DNA of 64,000 nt from Desulfobacterales bacterium (GTDB taxonomy: Bacteria; Desulfobacterota; Desulfobacteria; Desulfobacterales; JAHEIW01): assembly GCA_030066985.1 (NCBI GenBank), contig JASJAN010000025.1, positions 1-64,000 of the forward strand. Reading direction: 5' to 3'. The translations under genes and the position numbers were made by a program. Every line of letters starts with the position of its first letter. The stretch's first letter is position 1. Under the pieces are notes generated by a model that searched no databases, had not been told where the DNA came from, and saw only the letters and a program-made list of their open reading frames with translations. Below, in pieces: positions 18,760-29,010 of the stretch.

Positions 18760-20255
18760 GTTTTGATGCTTTTTTGCCCCTAATCATTATTCTAAGCTCA
18801 CTGATTCCCGGTATCATCATTTTCATGTTGCCGGAAGCCCGCCACGGTTGGCGTACGCTTTTAAACATGCTCGGCGCCTCGATCAAAATGCTGCTGATCG
18901 GTGTCATGATCTGGGGTATTTTTAATGGTCATGTTTACGAAACGCGTCTGCCATTATTGCCGGGTTTGGATTTGGTGTTACATGCCGATAAAATGTCAGT
19001 GCTCATCGCAGCTTTGTCCGCTATTTTATGGTTTGTGACCACCATTTACGCGATTGGTTACCTGGAAGATTCACCACAGCCCCGCAGCCGGTTTTTTGGG
19101 TTTTTCAGCTTGTGTGTGAGTTCAACTATGGGTATTGCATTGGCCGGCAATTTGATGACCTTCTTGCTGTTTTATGAAATGTTGACGATTTCCACCTATC
19201 CGCTGGTTGTTCATCGCGGAACAAATAAAAGCATGCGGGCCGGCCAAATTTACCTAGCCTATACCCTTAGCGGTGGGACGGTGCTGCTGCTCGCCATCGC
19301 CTGGCTAAAATCTCTGGTCGGCCCCCTGGATTTTACGGCAGGGGGCATGCTGGCAGGTTTTGCACAGCAGTATCATCATGAATTCAAAATCATTTTTTTT
19401 CTATTAATTGCCGGTTTGGGGGTAAAAGCGGCACTGGTTCCGCTACACGGCTGGCTGCCAATGGCAATGATCGCCCCGGCACCCGTAAGTGCTTTACTTC
19501 ACGCCGTAGCCGTCGTTAAAGCCGGGGCCTTTGGTATTGTAAGGGTTGTGTATGATGTTTACGGTGTTGAGCTGGCACAGCAATTGGGACTGCTAAATCC
19601 GTTGGCCTATCTGGCTTCTTTTACCATCATATACGGCTCAGTAAAGGCCCTATACCAGGATGAATTAAAAAAGCGATTGGCCTATTCCACGGTGAGCCAG
19701 GTTTCCTATATTGCTCTGGGGGCCGGCCTTTTTGGTCCAATTGCGACCATTGGCGGAGTGGTTCATCTGGTTCATCAAGGATTAATGAAAATCACTCTTT
19801 TTTTCTGCGCAGGAAATTTGGCCGAAACTCTGGGCATCCATCACGTTGGCGAAATAAACGGCGCGGGACGCCGGATGCCCTGGACGATGGCCGCATTTAC
19901 CATCGGTGCCATGGGAATGATCGGCATACCGCCGATGGCCGGTTTTATCAGCAAGTGGTATCTGGGAACAGGGGCTTTGGCCGCCGGCCAAGATTGGGTT
20001 ATCCTCGTGCTGCTATCCAGCAGCATACTGAACGCCGGCTATTTTTTGCCGATCATTTACAGGGCCTGGTTCAAAGAGCCCCCTGACACCTGGCCCGCCG
20101 AGCATGTTTTCGGCAGGTTTGAAACTCATTGGTTGCTTTTTATACCACCTTTGATTACCGCATTTTTGGCGCTGATGGTCGGTTTGCTGGCGGATGCACC
20201 ATTTAGTCCCTTGGAGTGGACACGCCTGATTGCAGCAGCAGAGTACAGTCCATAA
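18756..20255 (+). CDS. Second antiporter-like subunit (NuoM/MnhD type)
   Basis: 499 aa, about 14 helices. TM5 glutamate is present (LLFYEMLTISTYPLVVH), TM7 lysine is in GLGVKAALVPLHGWLP, and a further lysine in VAVVKAGAFG. Overlaps the first D subunit by 4 bases (ATGA). It closely resembles MnhD-like subunits of Mbh/Mbx and group-2 Mrp systems. No hydrogenase or quinone-module genes accompany it, so I read the cluster as an antiporter rather than an oxidoreductase. Confidence 0.92.
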   Translation: MSFDAFLPLIIILSSLIPGIIIFMLPEARHGWRTLLNMLGASIKMLLIGVMIWGIFNGHVYETRLPLLPGLDLVLHADKMSVLIAALSAILWFVTTIYAIGYLEDSPQPRSRFFGFFSLCVSSTMGIALAGNLMTFLLFYEMLTISTYPLVVHRGTNKSMRAGQIYLAYTLSGGTVLLLAIAWLKSLVGPLDFTAGGMLAGFAQQYHHEFKIIFFLLIAGLGVKAALVPLHGWLPMAMIAPAPVSALLHAVAVVKAGAFGIVRVVYDVYGVELAQQLGLLNPLAYLASFTIIYGSVKALYQDELKKRLAYSTVSQVSYIALGAGLFGPIATIGGVVHLVHQGLMKITLFFCAGNLAETLGIHHVGEINGAGRRMPWTMAAFTIGAMGMIGIPPMAGFISKWYLGTGALAAGQDWVILVLLSSSILNAGYFLPIIYRAWFKEPPDTWPAEHVFGRFETHWLLFIPPLITAFLALMVGLLADAPFSPLEWTRLIAAAEYSP

Positions 20256-20260
20256 TCGCT

Positions 20261-22012
20261 ATGAATTCAACATTATCTTTCTCAAATCAGCTTTTGATCA
20301 TCTTGACAGCGGTGTTGCCCCTTATTTTAGGCCTCTGTTATGCCGTTCGAGGGTGGCGGACCGCTTTTTTTAGATTGGCACCATGGTCGGCTTTGCCGGC
20401 TCTGGCTGTAAGTGTAACAGGCCCGTTCGGCGGGCATGCCGAGTTGACCTGGTTTCTACTTGAAATACAATTGGGCTTGGATGCCGTTGCACGCACATTT
20501 TTATTTTTCACGGCGCTGTTGTGGTTTTTATCCGGGATCTACGGTCAGCGGTATTTGGCCACCGATCCTCGTCGATCACGCTTTTTTTTCTTTTATTTGC
20601 TGGCGATGAGCGGCAATTTCGGCCTGATTATCGCCCAGGATATGATCACTTTTTATGTGTTTTTTGCGATAATGAGTTTTTCTTCCTACGGTCTGGTGGT
20701 CCATAATCAGGACAAGGATGCCCTTCGAGCTGGAAAAATCTATATCATTTTGGTTATCGTCGGTGAAATTTTACTGTTCACAGCATTGGCGCTGATTTTT
20801 CGGACAACCGGCTCATTAAGCCTGAATGCGATAACATCGATACCGTTAAACCATCTGGTCATTTTGCTTGTGCTGGTTGGATTTGGCATCAAGGCCGGCG
20901 CCTTACCGTTGCATGTTTGGCTACCGTTAGCGCATCCGGCGGCCCCGACACCGGCCAGTGCGGTCTTGAGCGGTGCCATGATCAAAGCGGGCTTGCTCGG
21001 ATGGCTGCGATTTCTTCCGTGGGGACAGCCTGCAGCGGCAATCTGGGGCTCACCCTGCATTGTTGCCGGCATGCTGGCTGCCTTTTTCGGGGTGATCGTG
21101 GGCCTGAATCAAAAAAATCCCAAAACACTTCTGGCTTATTCCAGCATCAGTCAAATGGGCCTGATGACAGCCGGTATCGGAATAGGGCTTTTATTACCCG
21201 ATGCTGCACCTTTGGTGATCGCAGCAGTTTCGGTCTATGCCGTCCACCACGGTTTTGCCAAAGGTGCGCTTTTCCTCAGTGTCGGTTTCACATCGGGCAC
21301 AGTAAAAAATTATTGGATGCGTGTTTTCTTGGCGGGAGGAACCGGCCTGGCAGCTTTAGCGCTGGCCGGGGCACCTTTTACCAGCGGCATGATTGCGAAA
21401 ACAGCATTAAAATCTACCGTTAATCTGTTGGGGGGCCCCGGGTCTGAATGGCTTAATTTTTTGCTGCCGTTTGCTGCTGTGGGAACATCGCTATTGATGA
21501 TTTGTTTCTTGCGTTTGATACGACCCGATCAATCCAAAGACGATCATCTGTCAGCGGGGTTGTGGCTGCCGTGGATGTTTGTGGTCATGCTTGTCGTCAT
21601 CGCAGTATGGTATTTGGCTGAGGCCAGGCTGGCTGTTAGCAAAGCACTCAGCCCCACAACGCTGTGGGTTGCAACCTGGCCGGTAGGTCTCAGTGTCGGC
21701 CTCTACAGCATTTTTTATTTTTTTAGGCGCAAAAGCGATCGCAAAATAGAGCACATCATACCGGCCGGCGATATATTGGCAATGTTTAACCGCATACCGT
21801 TAGATCGTATTTCCAATTGGCTCCAAAAATTGCTGCAAATCCCGGGGGTTATAAAGGCGCATATCAACGATATCACCCAGCGTTTTTCAAAACGATTCAT
21901 ACGACAGGATTTATTGGATCAACTCGAGCAAAGGCTGGTCCGCTGGCCGATGGCAGGTATTCTGTTTGCTGGTCTTATATGTGCTTTTTTATTCATGTTG
22001 GCCGTTGGCTGA
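20261..22012 (+). CDS. Third antiporter-like subunit lacking the TM5 glutamate
   Basis: 583 aa from the ATG at 20261; the frame is open further back into the previous gene, but that overlap is unlikely. It keeps the TM7 lysine (GFGIKAGALPLHVWLPLAH) and a TM8 lysine (GAMIKAGLLG). The equivalent of the TM5 glutamate is replaced (FYVFFAIMSFSSYGLVVH). A C-terminal hydrophilic extension (about residues 485-565) precedes a last helix. Loss of Glu may mean a structural or regulatory role in the complex. Last gene of the operon. Confidence 0.9.
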   Translation: MNSTLSFSNQLLIILTAVLPLILGLCYAVRGWRTAFFRLAPWSALPALAVSVTGPFGGHAELTWFLLEIQLGLDAVARTFLFFTALLWFLSGIYGQRYLATDPRRSRFFFFYLLAMSGNFGLIIAQDMITFYVFFAIMSFSSYGLVVHNQDKDALRAGKIYIILVIVGEILLFTALALIFRTTGSLSLNAITSIPLNHLVILLVLVGFGIKAGALPLHVWLPLAHPAAPTPASAVLSGAMIKAGLLGWLRFLPWGQPAAAIWGSPCIVAGMLAAFFGVIVGLNQKNPKTLLAYSSISQMGLMTAGIGIGLLLPDAAPLVIAAVSVYAVHHGFAKGALFLSVGFTSGTVKNYWMRVFLAGGTGLAALALAGAPFTSGMIAKTALKSTVNLLGGPGSEWLNFLLPFAAVGTSLLMICFLRLIRPDQSKDDHLSAGLWLPWMFVVMLVVIAVWYLAEARLAVSKALSPTTLWVATWPVGLSVGLYSIFYFFRRKSDRKIEHIIPAGDILAMFNRIPLDRISNWLQKLLQIPGVIKAHINDITQRFSKRFIRQDLLDQLEQRLVRWPMAGILFAGLICAFLFMLAVG

Positions 22013-22130
22013 CTTTACCGGCGACATACGCCTGGGATTTTCTAAAGCGGTATCCGGCGTAAGCAAGCGCCAAGATCAAGGCCGAATTTCGTTAGCGCGC
22101 TCTGCAATACCATCCTGCGAATTTCATGGC

Positions 22131-22796
22131 TTAATGACCGCTTTGAGCCTCAACCTGGCGGCGCAGTTCTATGGCCAACTCCGGCGGAATATTCAAACGC
22201 GCAGCCAGCATATTCAAGTAGGATTCCTCGGCGGCGGTATCCACATCGATAGCCAGCAAGGAGGCGATATAGATTTCAGCCGCCACTTCGGGGCTGGTAG
22301 CACTTGCGACGATCTCATCCATGTCCACCGGCCGCCCCATTTCCGCCACCAGCAAGCCCCGACTTTCGGGATCCAGACCCAACGACTCGATCCGCTGAAA
22401 AATGGCCTGGCTTTCCTGAGCATCGAGCCGCCCGTCTGATCTTGCCGCTGCAATCATGGCGCGAACCAGGGTCAATCCCAGTGACGCTTGACCGGCCGAG
22501 TCATCTTTGGCCGGTAAGAACGCCGATCCCTCGGGAGCCGGGGCAAGCTCAGTATCAACAGGTTGAGGTGCAACGTTATCAGCAGTGCCTTGGCCGGAGC
22601 TGTACCGCTGGTATGCGGCATAGGCGAGCGCTCCGACGGCAGCAATTCCACCCATTTTGAGGGCTTTTTTGCCCATTTTGCGGCCCGATTTGTTGGTTAA
22701 TAGATTGCCGGCCAGTCCGCCGGCCAATCCACCGGCAAAACCGCCAGCCGCACCGCTTCCAAGCAGCTGACCTAACAACTTGTTCATATCGGCCAT
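22131..22796 (-). CDS. DUF533 / TerB-like protein
   Basis: 221 aa. The N-terminal Gly-rich membrane-associated segment (LLGSGAAGGFAGGLAGGL, about 8-35), a helix around 45-60, and a C-terminal TerB-like helical domain (about 105-215; MIAAARSDGRLDAQE) match the DUF533 family of inner-membrane proteins of unknown function. SD AGGAAG precedes the ATG. Convergent with the Mrp operon and divergent from the P-type ATPase. Confidence 0.88.
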   Translation of the reverse strand: MADMNKLLGQLLGSGAAGGFAGGLAGGLAGNLLTNKSGRKMGKKALKMGGIAAVGALAYAAYQRYSSGQGTADNVAPQPVDTELAPAPEGSAFLPAKDDSAGQASLGLTLVRAMIAAARSDGRLDAQESQAIFQRIESLGLDPESRGLLVAEMGRPVDMDEIVASATSPEVAAEIYIASLLAIDVDTAAEESYLNMLAARLNIPPELAIELRRQVEAQSGH

Positions 22797-23084
22797 GATC
22801 TTCGCTTCCTTTTTTTTATTTTTTTGTTGAATTGGTAAATTGAGTTCTAATAATAACTAAGTTGGAACCAAAAAAATATATCGGCGCCGAAAAATGTCAA
22901 GTATCCAGTTTTTAATTCGGCAAACACTATGGAGAACTTGCCAAAAGCAGGCGCTTGCCATGGGCAAATGGCAGAACCGGACACTCAGAAACAAGGTGTC
23001 CAGTGGCCATCTTATAATGCATATGGGCTCAACTTTATCTCAACGAAAAATACCAGCTACAACTGATGACAAGGAGTTTTTTGA

Positions 23085-25808
23085 ATGGAGACACTTTTTA
23101 GCCGACACTGGCATGCAACAGACCCCAAAAATGCCGCTCGTTTTCTTGACAGCAATCTGGAATTCGGTCTTGACCAGTTTGAAACACGTCGCCGCCAGGC
23201 GCATTTCGGCCCCAACATCCTCACACCGAAAAAGAAGCAAAATCCACTGCTGCTGTTCATGCAGCAATTTCACCAGCCCCTGGTTTACATCCTCATTGCC
23301 GCTGCTGTGGTGACCATTTTTCTGCAGGAATGGGTTGAGTCCTCTTTTATAGCCGGCGTCATTCTGATCAACGCCATCATCGGCTTTCTGCAGGAGTCAA
23401 AAGCCGTGGCGGCTATTGAAGCTCTGGCGCAGTCCATGAAGACCGAAGCTACGGTCATTCGATCCGGCCGGCAGGAGAGAGTGGATGCGGCGGTCCTTGT
23501 TCCTGGCGACATTGTTCTGCTGCAAAGCGGCGAGAAAGTGCCGTCCGACATGCGCCTTTTCGATGTTCATACATTGCGTGTGGACGAATCTGCCTTGACC
23601 GGCGAATCTGTTCCGGTTGACAAAGTGCATGATTCTTTGGACCGCAGCCTGCCATTGGCGGATCGCATCAACATGGCCTATGCCTCAACACTGGTGACCT
23701 ATGGCCGAGCGACGGGTATCGTGACGGCCACCGGAGACAAAACCGAAGTGGGTCGCATTTCGAAGCTGATTTCGACCGCAACCGAACTGCAGACGCCGCT
23801 GACGCGCAAAATCACCCAGTTCAGCCGCTACCTGCTGGTCGTCATTTTACTGCTGGCAGGCTTGACTTTCTTTGTGGGGTTGTGGCGCGGTGAACCGCTG
23901 GTTGACATGTTTCTGGCTGCCGTTGCCCTTGCAGTAGGCGCGATCCCTGAGGGTATGCCGGCGGCCATAACCATCATGTTGGCCATGGGGGTGTCTCGTA
24001 TGGCCAAACGTCAGGCCATCATCCGAAAGCTTCCAGCAGTCGAAACACTCGGTAGTACGACAGTCATCTGTTCCGACAAAACCGGTACCCTGACCCAGAA
24101 TGAAATGACGGTGCAGGAGATCTTCACGGCAGCGGGCAGTTATTCTGTGGACGGGTCCGGCTACAACCCTGATGGAGAAATCAAACCCATTGGAGGGGAC
24201 GCCTCCGCCCTTGATTCCGAGTCCTTCCGCGAATGCCTGATTTGTGGTGTATTGTGTAATGATAGTATGTATTCGGAAAATGAAGGGCAATGGAGAATAG
24301 ACGGCGATCCCACTGAAGGAGCCCTGATTGTCGCGGCAGTCAAGGCCGGTATCGATCTCGAGCTGCTTCGCAAAAACCTCCCTCGCGATGACGAAATTCC
24401 ATTTGATTCCGGTCGACAGTACATGGCCACCTTAAATTCGAACCCGAATACTGGCGAACGCTGCATCTACATGAAAGGCGCCCTCGAGACGATGTTGCAC
24501 CGCTGCACATCAACACTGAACAAAAATGGCGAACTGATCGGGTTGAATCACGCCGATATATCTCAGGCGGCAACAGATCTCGCCGCTAAAGGCCTGAGGG
24601 TACTGACTTTCGCCAAATCCAAACCGCTCAGTGACGATCAGGGAATCGAACGGGCGGAAAAAGTGAATGATCTTATTTTTCTCGGGTTCCAGGCAATGAT
24701 GGATCCGCCGCGGGAAAGCACGTACAAGGCGGTGGAGAGATGCCGGCGAGCGGGCATTGAAGTGAAAATGATCACTGGTGACCATGCCTTGACCGCTGAA
24801 GCCATTGCAAATCAAATCCAAATGTACGACCCCTCCGAAGACGGACAGCAGCCTGTTGTCCAAGGTGCTGAGATGGCTGAGATGAACGACGAGCGCCTCA
24901 CCGAAGTTGCAAATAGCGCATTTGTGTTTGCACGAGTGACGCCGGAGCAGAAGCTGCGGCTGGTGGAGGCCTTGCAGGAAGAATCACATGTTGTTGCCAT
25001 GACGGGCGACGGGGTCAACGACGCACCGGCGCTCCGCAAGGCCGATATCGGCGTTGCCATGGGGCATCAAGGCACTGAGGTTGCCAAGGAAGCAGCGGAT
25101 ATGGTGCTGTTGGATGATAATTTTGCCACTATTGTTGCCGCCGTCGAGGAAGGCAGAAGCGTGTTTGACAATCTAATTAAATTTATAGTCTGGACGCTGC
25201 CGACAAATCTCGGTGAAGGTTTGGTCATACTTGCAGCTGTTTTCGCGGGTGTGACACTGCCGATCCTGCCGATACAGATTCTGTGGATAAATATGAGCAC
25301 CGCCGTGCTGCTCGGATTAATGCTGGCATTTGAGCCGCGGGAATCGGATATCATGCAGCGTACGCCGCGCGATCCCAAGCTGCCTATTTTGACCGGGGAA
25401 TTGGTTTTCCGCATTTTTTTTGTGGGGTTTTTGATGTTGATAGGTGGTTTTGGTTTGTTCGAATTGGCGGAATTGCGCGGAATGGATATTGATCGGGCAC
25501 GCACGATTGCGGTAAACGTGTTTATATTTACCGAAATTTTTTATCTGTTCAACAGCCGCTCTTTAAATTATTCTGTATTGCGCATCGGATTATTTACGAA
25601 CCCCTGGGCGTTCGCCGGTGTAGCGGTTATGGTGATTTTGCAGATGCTTTTCACTTATTTGCCCCAAGCTAATTTTATATTCAAGAGTGCTCCCATTGGG
25701 TTGGCGGATTGGGCTAAAATACTGGGCTTCGCCTTGCTGGTCTTTTTTCTGGTGGAAATTGAAAAGGCGCTTCGTCAGCGCAGGAAGCAAAAAAAATCAA
25801 AACCGTAG
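23085..25808 (+). CDS. P2-type cation ATPase (Ca2+-ATPase-like)
   Basis: 907 aa. The N-terminal cation-ATPase domain (about 8-70) is followed by the actuator motif TGESVPVDK, the TM4 ion-site region AIPEGMPAAIT, the phosphorylation site CSDKTGTLTQ, MITGDHALTAEAI and GDGVNDAPALRKADIGVAMG. Six C-terminal helices complete the P2A/P2-like plan. Ca2+ is the commonest substrate in the family. Ion choice (Ca2+, Mg2+, Na+ or K+) cannot be settled here. SD AAGGAG is present. Only 11 bases separate it from the sugar dehydrogenase gene, so they are likely cotranscribed. Confidence 0.92.
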   Translation: METLFSRHWHATDPKNAARFLDSNLEFGLDQFETRRRQAHFGPNILTPKKKQNPLLLFMQQFHQPLVYILIAAAVVTIFLQEWVESSFIAGVILINAIIGFLQESKAVAAIEALAQSMKTEATVIRSGRQERVDAAVLVPGDIVLLQSGEKVPSDMRLFDVHTLRVDESALTGESVPVDKVHDSLDRSLPLADRINMAYASTLVTYGRATGIVTATGDKTEVGRISKLISTATELQTPLTRKITQFSRYLLVVILLLAGLTFFVGLWRGEPLVDMFLAAVALAVGAIPEGMPAAITIMLAMGVSRMAKRQAIIRKLPAVETLGSTTVICSDKTGTLTQNEMTVQEIFTAAGSYSVDGSGYNPDGEIKPIGGDASALDSESFRECLICGVLCNDSMYSENEGQWRIDGDPTEGALIVAAVKAGIDLELLRKNLPRDDEIPFDSGRQYMATLNSNPNTGERCIYMKGALETMLHRCTSTLNKNGELIGLNHADISQAATDLAAKGLRVLTFAKSKPLSDDQGIERAEKVNDLIFLGFQAMMDPPRESTYKAVERCRRAGIEVKMITGDHALTAEAIANQIQMYDPSEDGQQPVVQGAEMAEMNDERLTEVANSAFVFARVTPEQKLRLVEALQEESHVVAMTGDGVNDAPALRKADIGVAMGHQGTEVAKEAADMVLLDDNFATIVAAVEEGRSVFDNLIKFIVWTLPTNLGEGLVILAAVFAGVTLPILPIQILWINMSTAVLLGLMLAFEPRESDIMQRTPRDPKLPILTGELVFRIFFVGFLMLIGGFGLFELAELRGMDIDRARTIAVNVFIFTEIFYLFNSRSLNYSVLRIGLFTNPWAFAGVAVMVILQMLFTYLPQANFIFKSAPIGLADWAKILGFALLVFFLVEIEKALRQRRKQKKSKP

Positions 25809-25819
25809 AGGGGTCCATT

Positions 25820-27010
25820 ATGAAACCGCGTTTGAGTTTTGCAATACTCTTTTTTTCTCTGGTAATGTGCACCGATCTGCTTCTGGCGAAATCCTACATC
25901 ACCCAAAGTGATGTCCCGGCCGAGAGGGGTTTTCGTGCCGTAGCGCTTCTACAGGGGCTGGAGCATCCTTGGGGCATGGCCTGGCTGCCCAACGGTGATA
26001 TAATCGTTACCGAGCGACCGGGAAGGCTGCGACGGGTGCAGGATGGCCGGCTTGCTTCTGGTTCGATTGCCGGAGTTCCGGAGGTTTTTGATTCCGGGCA
26101 GGGCGGACTGCTTGATGTCAGTCTGCACCCCCGATTTGAAAAAAACCGCCGAATCTACTTCACTTATGCGCATGGCAATAAAATTGCCAATCGCACCCGC
26201 GTGGCAGCTGCTGTTTTAAACGGTAACCAGCTTAAAAACTGGCAGGTGATTTTTGAAGTGGCGACCAACAAATTCGGCGGCCAGCATTTCGGCTCACGCC
26301 TGCTATGGCTGCAAGACGAAACCTTGCTTGTTTCCATCGGCGACGGGGGGAATCCGCCGGTCAGACTGGACGGCGATTGGATTCGCAAGCAAGCGCAAAA
26401 CCGCCAGAGCCATTTGGGAAAGATCCTGCGTTTGAAAGATGACGGCTCTGTTCCGCCGGACAATCCTTTTACCAACTCTGCCGATGCCCAACCAGCGATC
26501 TTCAGCTATGGCCACCGCAATATTCAGGGAATGGCATACGATCCTCTGCGTTCGATGGTTTGGGCGTCAGAGCACGGCGCTTTGGGAGGCGATGAGCTCA
26601 ATCTCGTCCAGGCGGGCAAAAATTACGGTTGGCCAACAGTAACCTTCAGTCGTGAATATTTTGACGGGTCCAAAATATCGCCGCACACATCCAAACCCGG
26701 CATGGTCGATCCTGTGGCGGTGTGGATGACGGCCATTGCACCTTCCGGAATGGTGGTTTACACCGGCAAGCAGTTTGAAAAATGGAGGGGAGACCTGTTT
26801 GTGGGCGGTCTGAAATCCCAGGACATTCGGCGCATCGACCTGAATGAGGCCGGCCAGGTTGTCGGCCAGTCTGCCCTGCGTATCGGCCAGCGGGTAAGGG
26901 ATGTCCGCCAGGGGCCCGACGAGCTGCTGTATGTGCTGACTGACGAATCCAACGGCAGTCTTATACGCCTTGAGCCGGTTAGCGATCAAGAGTCGCCCCG
27001 CTCCCCTTAA
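25820..27010 (+). CDS. Periplasmic PQQ-type soluble sugar dehydrogenase
   Basis: 396 aa with a signal peptide (about 1-24, ending LLLAK/S) and a six-bladed propeller of the soluble aldose/glucose dehydrogenase (YliI/Asd) family. Landmarks: GLEHPWGMAWLPNGDIIVTERPG, SLHPRFEKNRRIYFTY, VSIGDGGN, GHRNIQGMAYDP and WASEHGALGGDELN. Homologs use PQQ and Ca2+ to oxidise sugars to lactones outside the cytoplasm. No PQQ synthesis genes are seen in the window, so cofactor supply is unknown. GAGGGG precedes the ATG. Confidence 0.9.
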   Translation: MKPRLSFAILFFSLVMCTDLLLAKSYITQSDVPAERGFRAVALLQGLEHPWGMAWLPNGDIIVTERPGRLRRVQDGRLASGSIAGVPEVFDSGQGGLLDVSLHPRFEKNRRIYFTYAHGNKIANRTRVAAAVLNGNQLKNWQVIFEVATNKFGGQHFGSRLLWLQDETLLVSIGDGGNPPVRLDGDWIRKQAQNRQSHLGKILRLKDDGSVPPDNPFTNSADAQPAIFSYGHRNIQGMAYDPLRSMVWASEHGALGGDELNLVQAGKNYGWPTVTFSREYFDGSKISPHTSKPGMVDPVAVWMTAIAPSGMVVYTGKQFEKWRGDLFVGGLKSQDIRRIDLNEAGQVVGQSALRIGQRVRDVRQGPDELLYVLTDESNGSLIRLEPVSDQESPRSP

Positions 27011-27144
27011 AATTAGCTATGCGTCTGATAGTTCGGCACAAACCACATTAAATGGTCAACAGTAATTGTATGGCTTTAAAGTAAAGGACCCCCCTGAAGA
27101 CAACCGGCAGGATGGTCTGTAACGGGTGGCAAATGTCGATGGCC

Positions 27145-28626
27145 TCACGTCCCGCAAAAGGTTCGATAGGGCTGTGCCGAAGGCGGCGGTGGCAGGTGAT
27201 AGTCGACCTTTTCCGGCAAATCCTGATAGGGTTGGGACAGAATACCCAGCAGTTTTTCCATGACCGTAAAATCGGCCCGCTCCACAGCCGCCTCCAATGC
27301 CTCTTCCACACGGTGGTTGCGGGGAATGACCGCCGGGTTGTGGGTGTGCATGAGCCGGCAGGCTGCCTCCCAGGAATCGGGTTGCCGTTTTAGCCGGGCC
27401 TGCCAGCGCGCGAACCACTGCTTAAAATCCGGGGCCCGGAAAACAGAGGCTTCCGGCAAGGAACCCGATGATAGGTCGCGAAAGGTGTTGGTAAAATCCG
27501 CCCCTTGTCGATGCATGCAATCAAGCAGGTCCTCCACCAGGGCGCCGTCGTCCGCTTCCTGATTCAACAGTCCCAGTTTGGCCCGCATGCCCGCCAGCCA
27601 GTAATGACGGAAAATGTCTGAAAATCCATAGATTTTCTCGTTTGCCATCGATGCGGCCTCTTGCGGATCCTTGTTAATTAACGGCAACAGCGTTTCAGCA
27701 AACCGGGCAAGGTTCCACTGGGCGATCTGCGGCTGCTGACCGTAAGCGTATCGACCGCTGTGATCGATGGAACTGAAAACGGTATTCGGATCGCAGGCGT
27801 CCATGAACGCGCAGGGACCGTAATCGAGGGTTTCACCGCAAAGGGCCATGTTATCCGTGTTCATGACGCCGTGGATGAAGCCAACCAGCTGCCAGCGAGC
27901 TACCAGGGATGCCTGCCGCTCCATGACGGCCCCAAGCAAAGCAAGATAAGGATTGCCGTTCGTGGTCAGATCAGGAAAGTGGCGACGGATTGTGTAATCG
28001 GCCAGCGTACGGATTTCGTTGGGCTTGCCCCTCGCCACCGCATACTCGAAAGTGCCCACGCGGATATGACTAGCCGCCGTGCGGGTGAGAATTGCCCCCT
28101 GCAGGGCAGTTTCACGCAACACCGGTTCACCTGTGGTCACCACCGCGAGGCTGCGGGTTGTCGGTATGCCCAGTGCGTGCAGGGCCTCACTGATGATGTA
28201 TTCCCGAAGCATCGGCCCCAAGGCAGCCCGCCCGTCTCCCTGCCGCGAAAACGGGGTCTTGCCAGACCCTTTGTACTGGATGTCGAAGCGCGCACCTTTC
28301 GGCGTCACTTGCTCGCCCAACAATATTGCCCGCCCATCGCCAAGCATGGTGAAAAAGCCGAATTGATGCCCGGCATAAGCCTGAGCGAGAGGCTCGGCCC
28401 CCTCGGGAATTTTGTTGCCCGAGAAAACGGCGGAGCCCTCGTCGCCCATTAGGACATCAGGATTCAGCCCTAAACACTGCGCCAGCGCCACGTTGAAAAT
28501 CACGAGTTTCGGTGTGCGCACCGGGACTGGATTCAACCGGACATAAAAAGCCTCCGGCAACATCGTGTAGCTGTTGTCGAATTTCCACCCGGCGTCAGGG
28601 CGGTCTTGTCTGCTACTGTGCGTCAT
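27145..28626 (-). CDS. selO: Protein adenylyltransferase SelO
   Basis: 493 aa pseudokinase-fold enzyme of the SelO/YdiU family that transfers AMP to protein Ser/Thr/Tyr. Visible: [11 protein letters not shown], the [16 protein letters not shown] segment, the metal/catalytic [18 protein letters not shown] region, and the C-terminal FCGT with the conserved redox Cys in place of selenocysteine. Normal length. Convergent with the sugar dehydrogenase; a 384-base noncoding gap separates it from the blh end of the rhodopsin cluster. Family role is in redox stress. Confidence 0.95.
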   Translation of the reverse strand: MTHSSRQDRPDAGWKFDNSYTMLPEAFYVRLNPVPVRTPKLVIFNVALAQCLGLNPDVLMGDEGSAVFSGNKIPEGAEPLAQAYAGHQFGFFTMLGDGRAILLGEQVTPKGARFDIQYKGSGKTPFSRQGDGRAALGPMLREYIISEALHALGIPTTRSLAVVTTGEPVLRETALQGAILTRTAASHIRVGTFEYAVARGKPNEIRTLADYTIRRHFPDLTTNGNPYLALLGAVMERQASLVARWQLVGFIHGVMNTDNMALCGETLDYGPCAFMDACDPNTVFSSIDHSGRYAYGQQPQIAQWNLARFAETLLPLINKDPQEAASMANEKIYGFSDIFRHYWLAGMRAKLGLLNQEADDGALVEDLLDCMHRQGADFTNTFRDLSSGSLPEASVFRAPDFKQWFARWQARLKRQPDSWEAACRLMHTHNPAVIPRNHRVEEALEAAVERADFTVMEKLLGILSQPYQDLPEKVDYHLPPPPSAQPYRTFCGT

Positions 28627-29010
28627 TCAATTCTTCTGCCAGTTAAATGAGTTTTATAAAGTAAAAACATTATGCCGGGATACCCGGTGGTCAAGAGAGA
28701 GCGTGCAATAAAACGTCCATTGATCTTTTCATTTTTCCTGACTTCAGCAAAATCGCTTAACGCTTCGATCGTACTGTTAAATAACTCCGCCATAAGAACC
28801 AATGCCGTTGCAATCAGATAAAAAATGAAATCGAGCCATTAGCGCAGAGCAAAACATGCAATCAAAATAACAATCGAACCGTGCCTCCGAATCCCAGCCC
28901 CAAAAGAAGGAGATATTGCTGGAACTGGTTGCAATCATAATAGCGCTAACCACATCGCCTTAATGTCAGTACGTCGGTCACTGAACTACAAGCTGCAAGC
29001 TATAAAAATA
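28627..29010. other. Noncoding gap downstream of blh
   Basis: No gene, RNA or clear hairpin terminator seen. It separates the 3' end of the minus-strand retinal/rhodopsin block from selO, whose 5' flank lies at the left end. Confidence 0.5.

Noticed and set aside
14766-22012. Membrane-bound hydrogenase or formate hydrogenlyase operon
   Set aside because: Only ion-translocating subunits are present. No NiFe or NuoB/C/D-type subunits lie nearby.
22894-23313. A 139-codon plus-strand frame before the P-type ATPase
   Set aside because: It runs into the ATPase gene in another frame, lacks an SD and shows no protein-like pattern.
27145-28626. Possible selenocysteine codon in SelO
   Set aside because: The C-terminal residue is encoded as Cys (FCGT) before a normal stop codon, so no in-frame UGA is needed.
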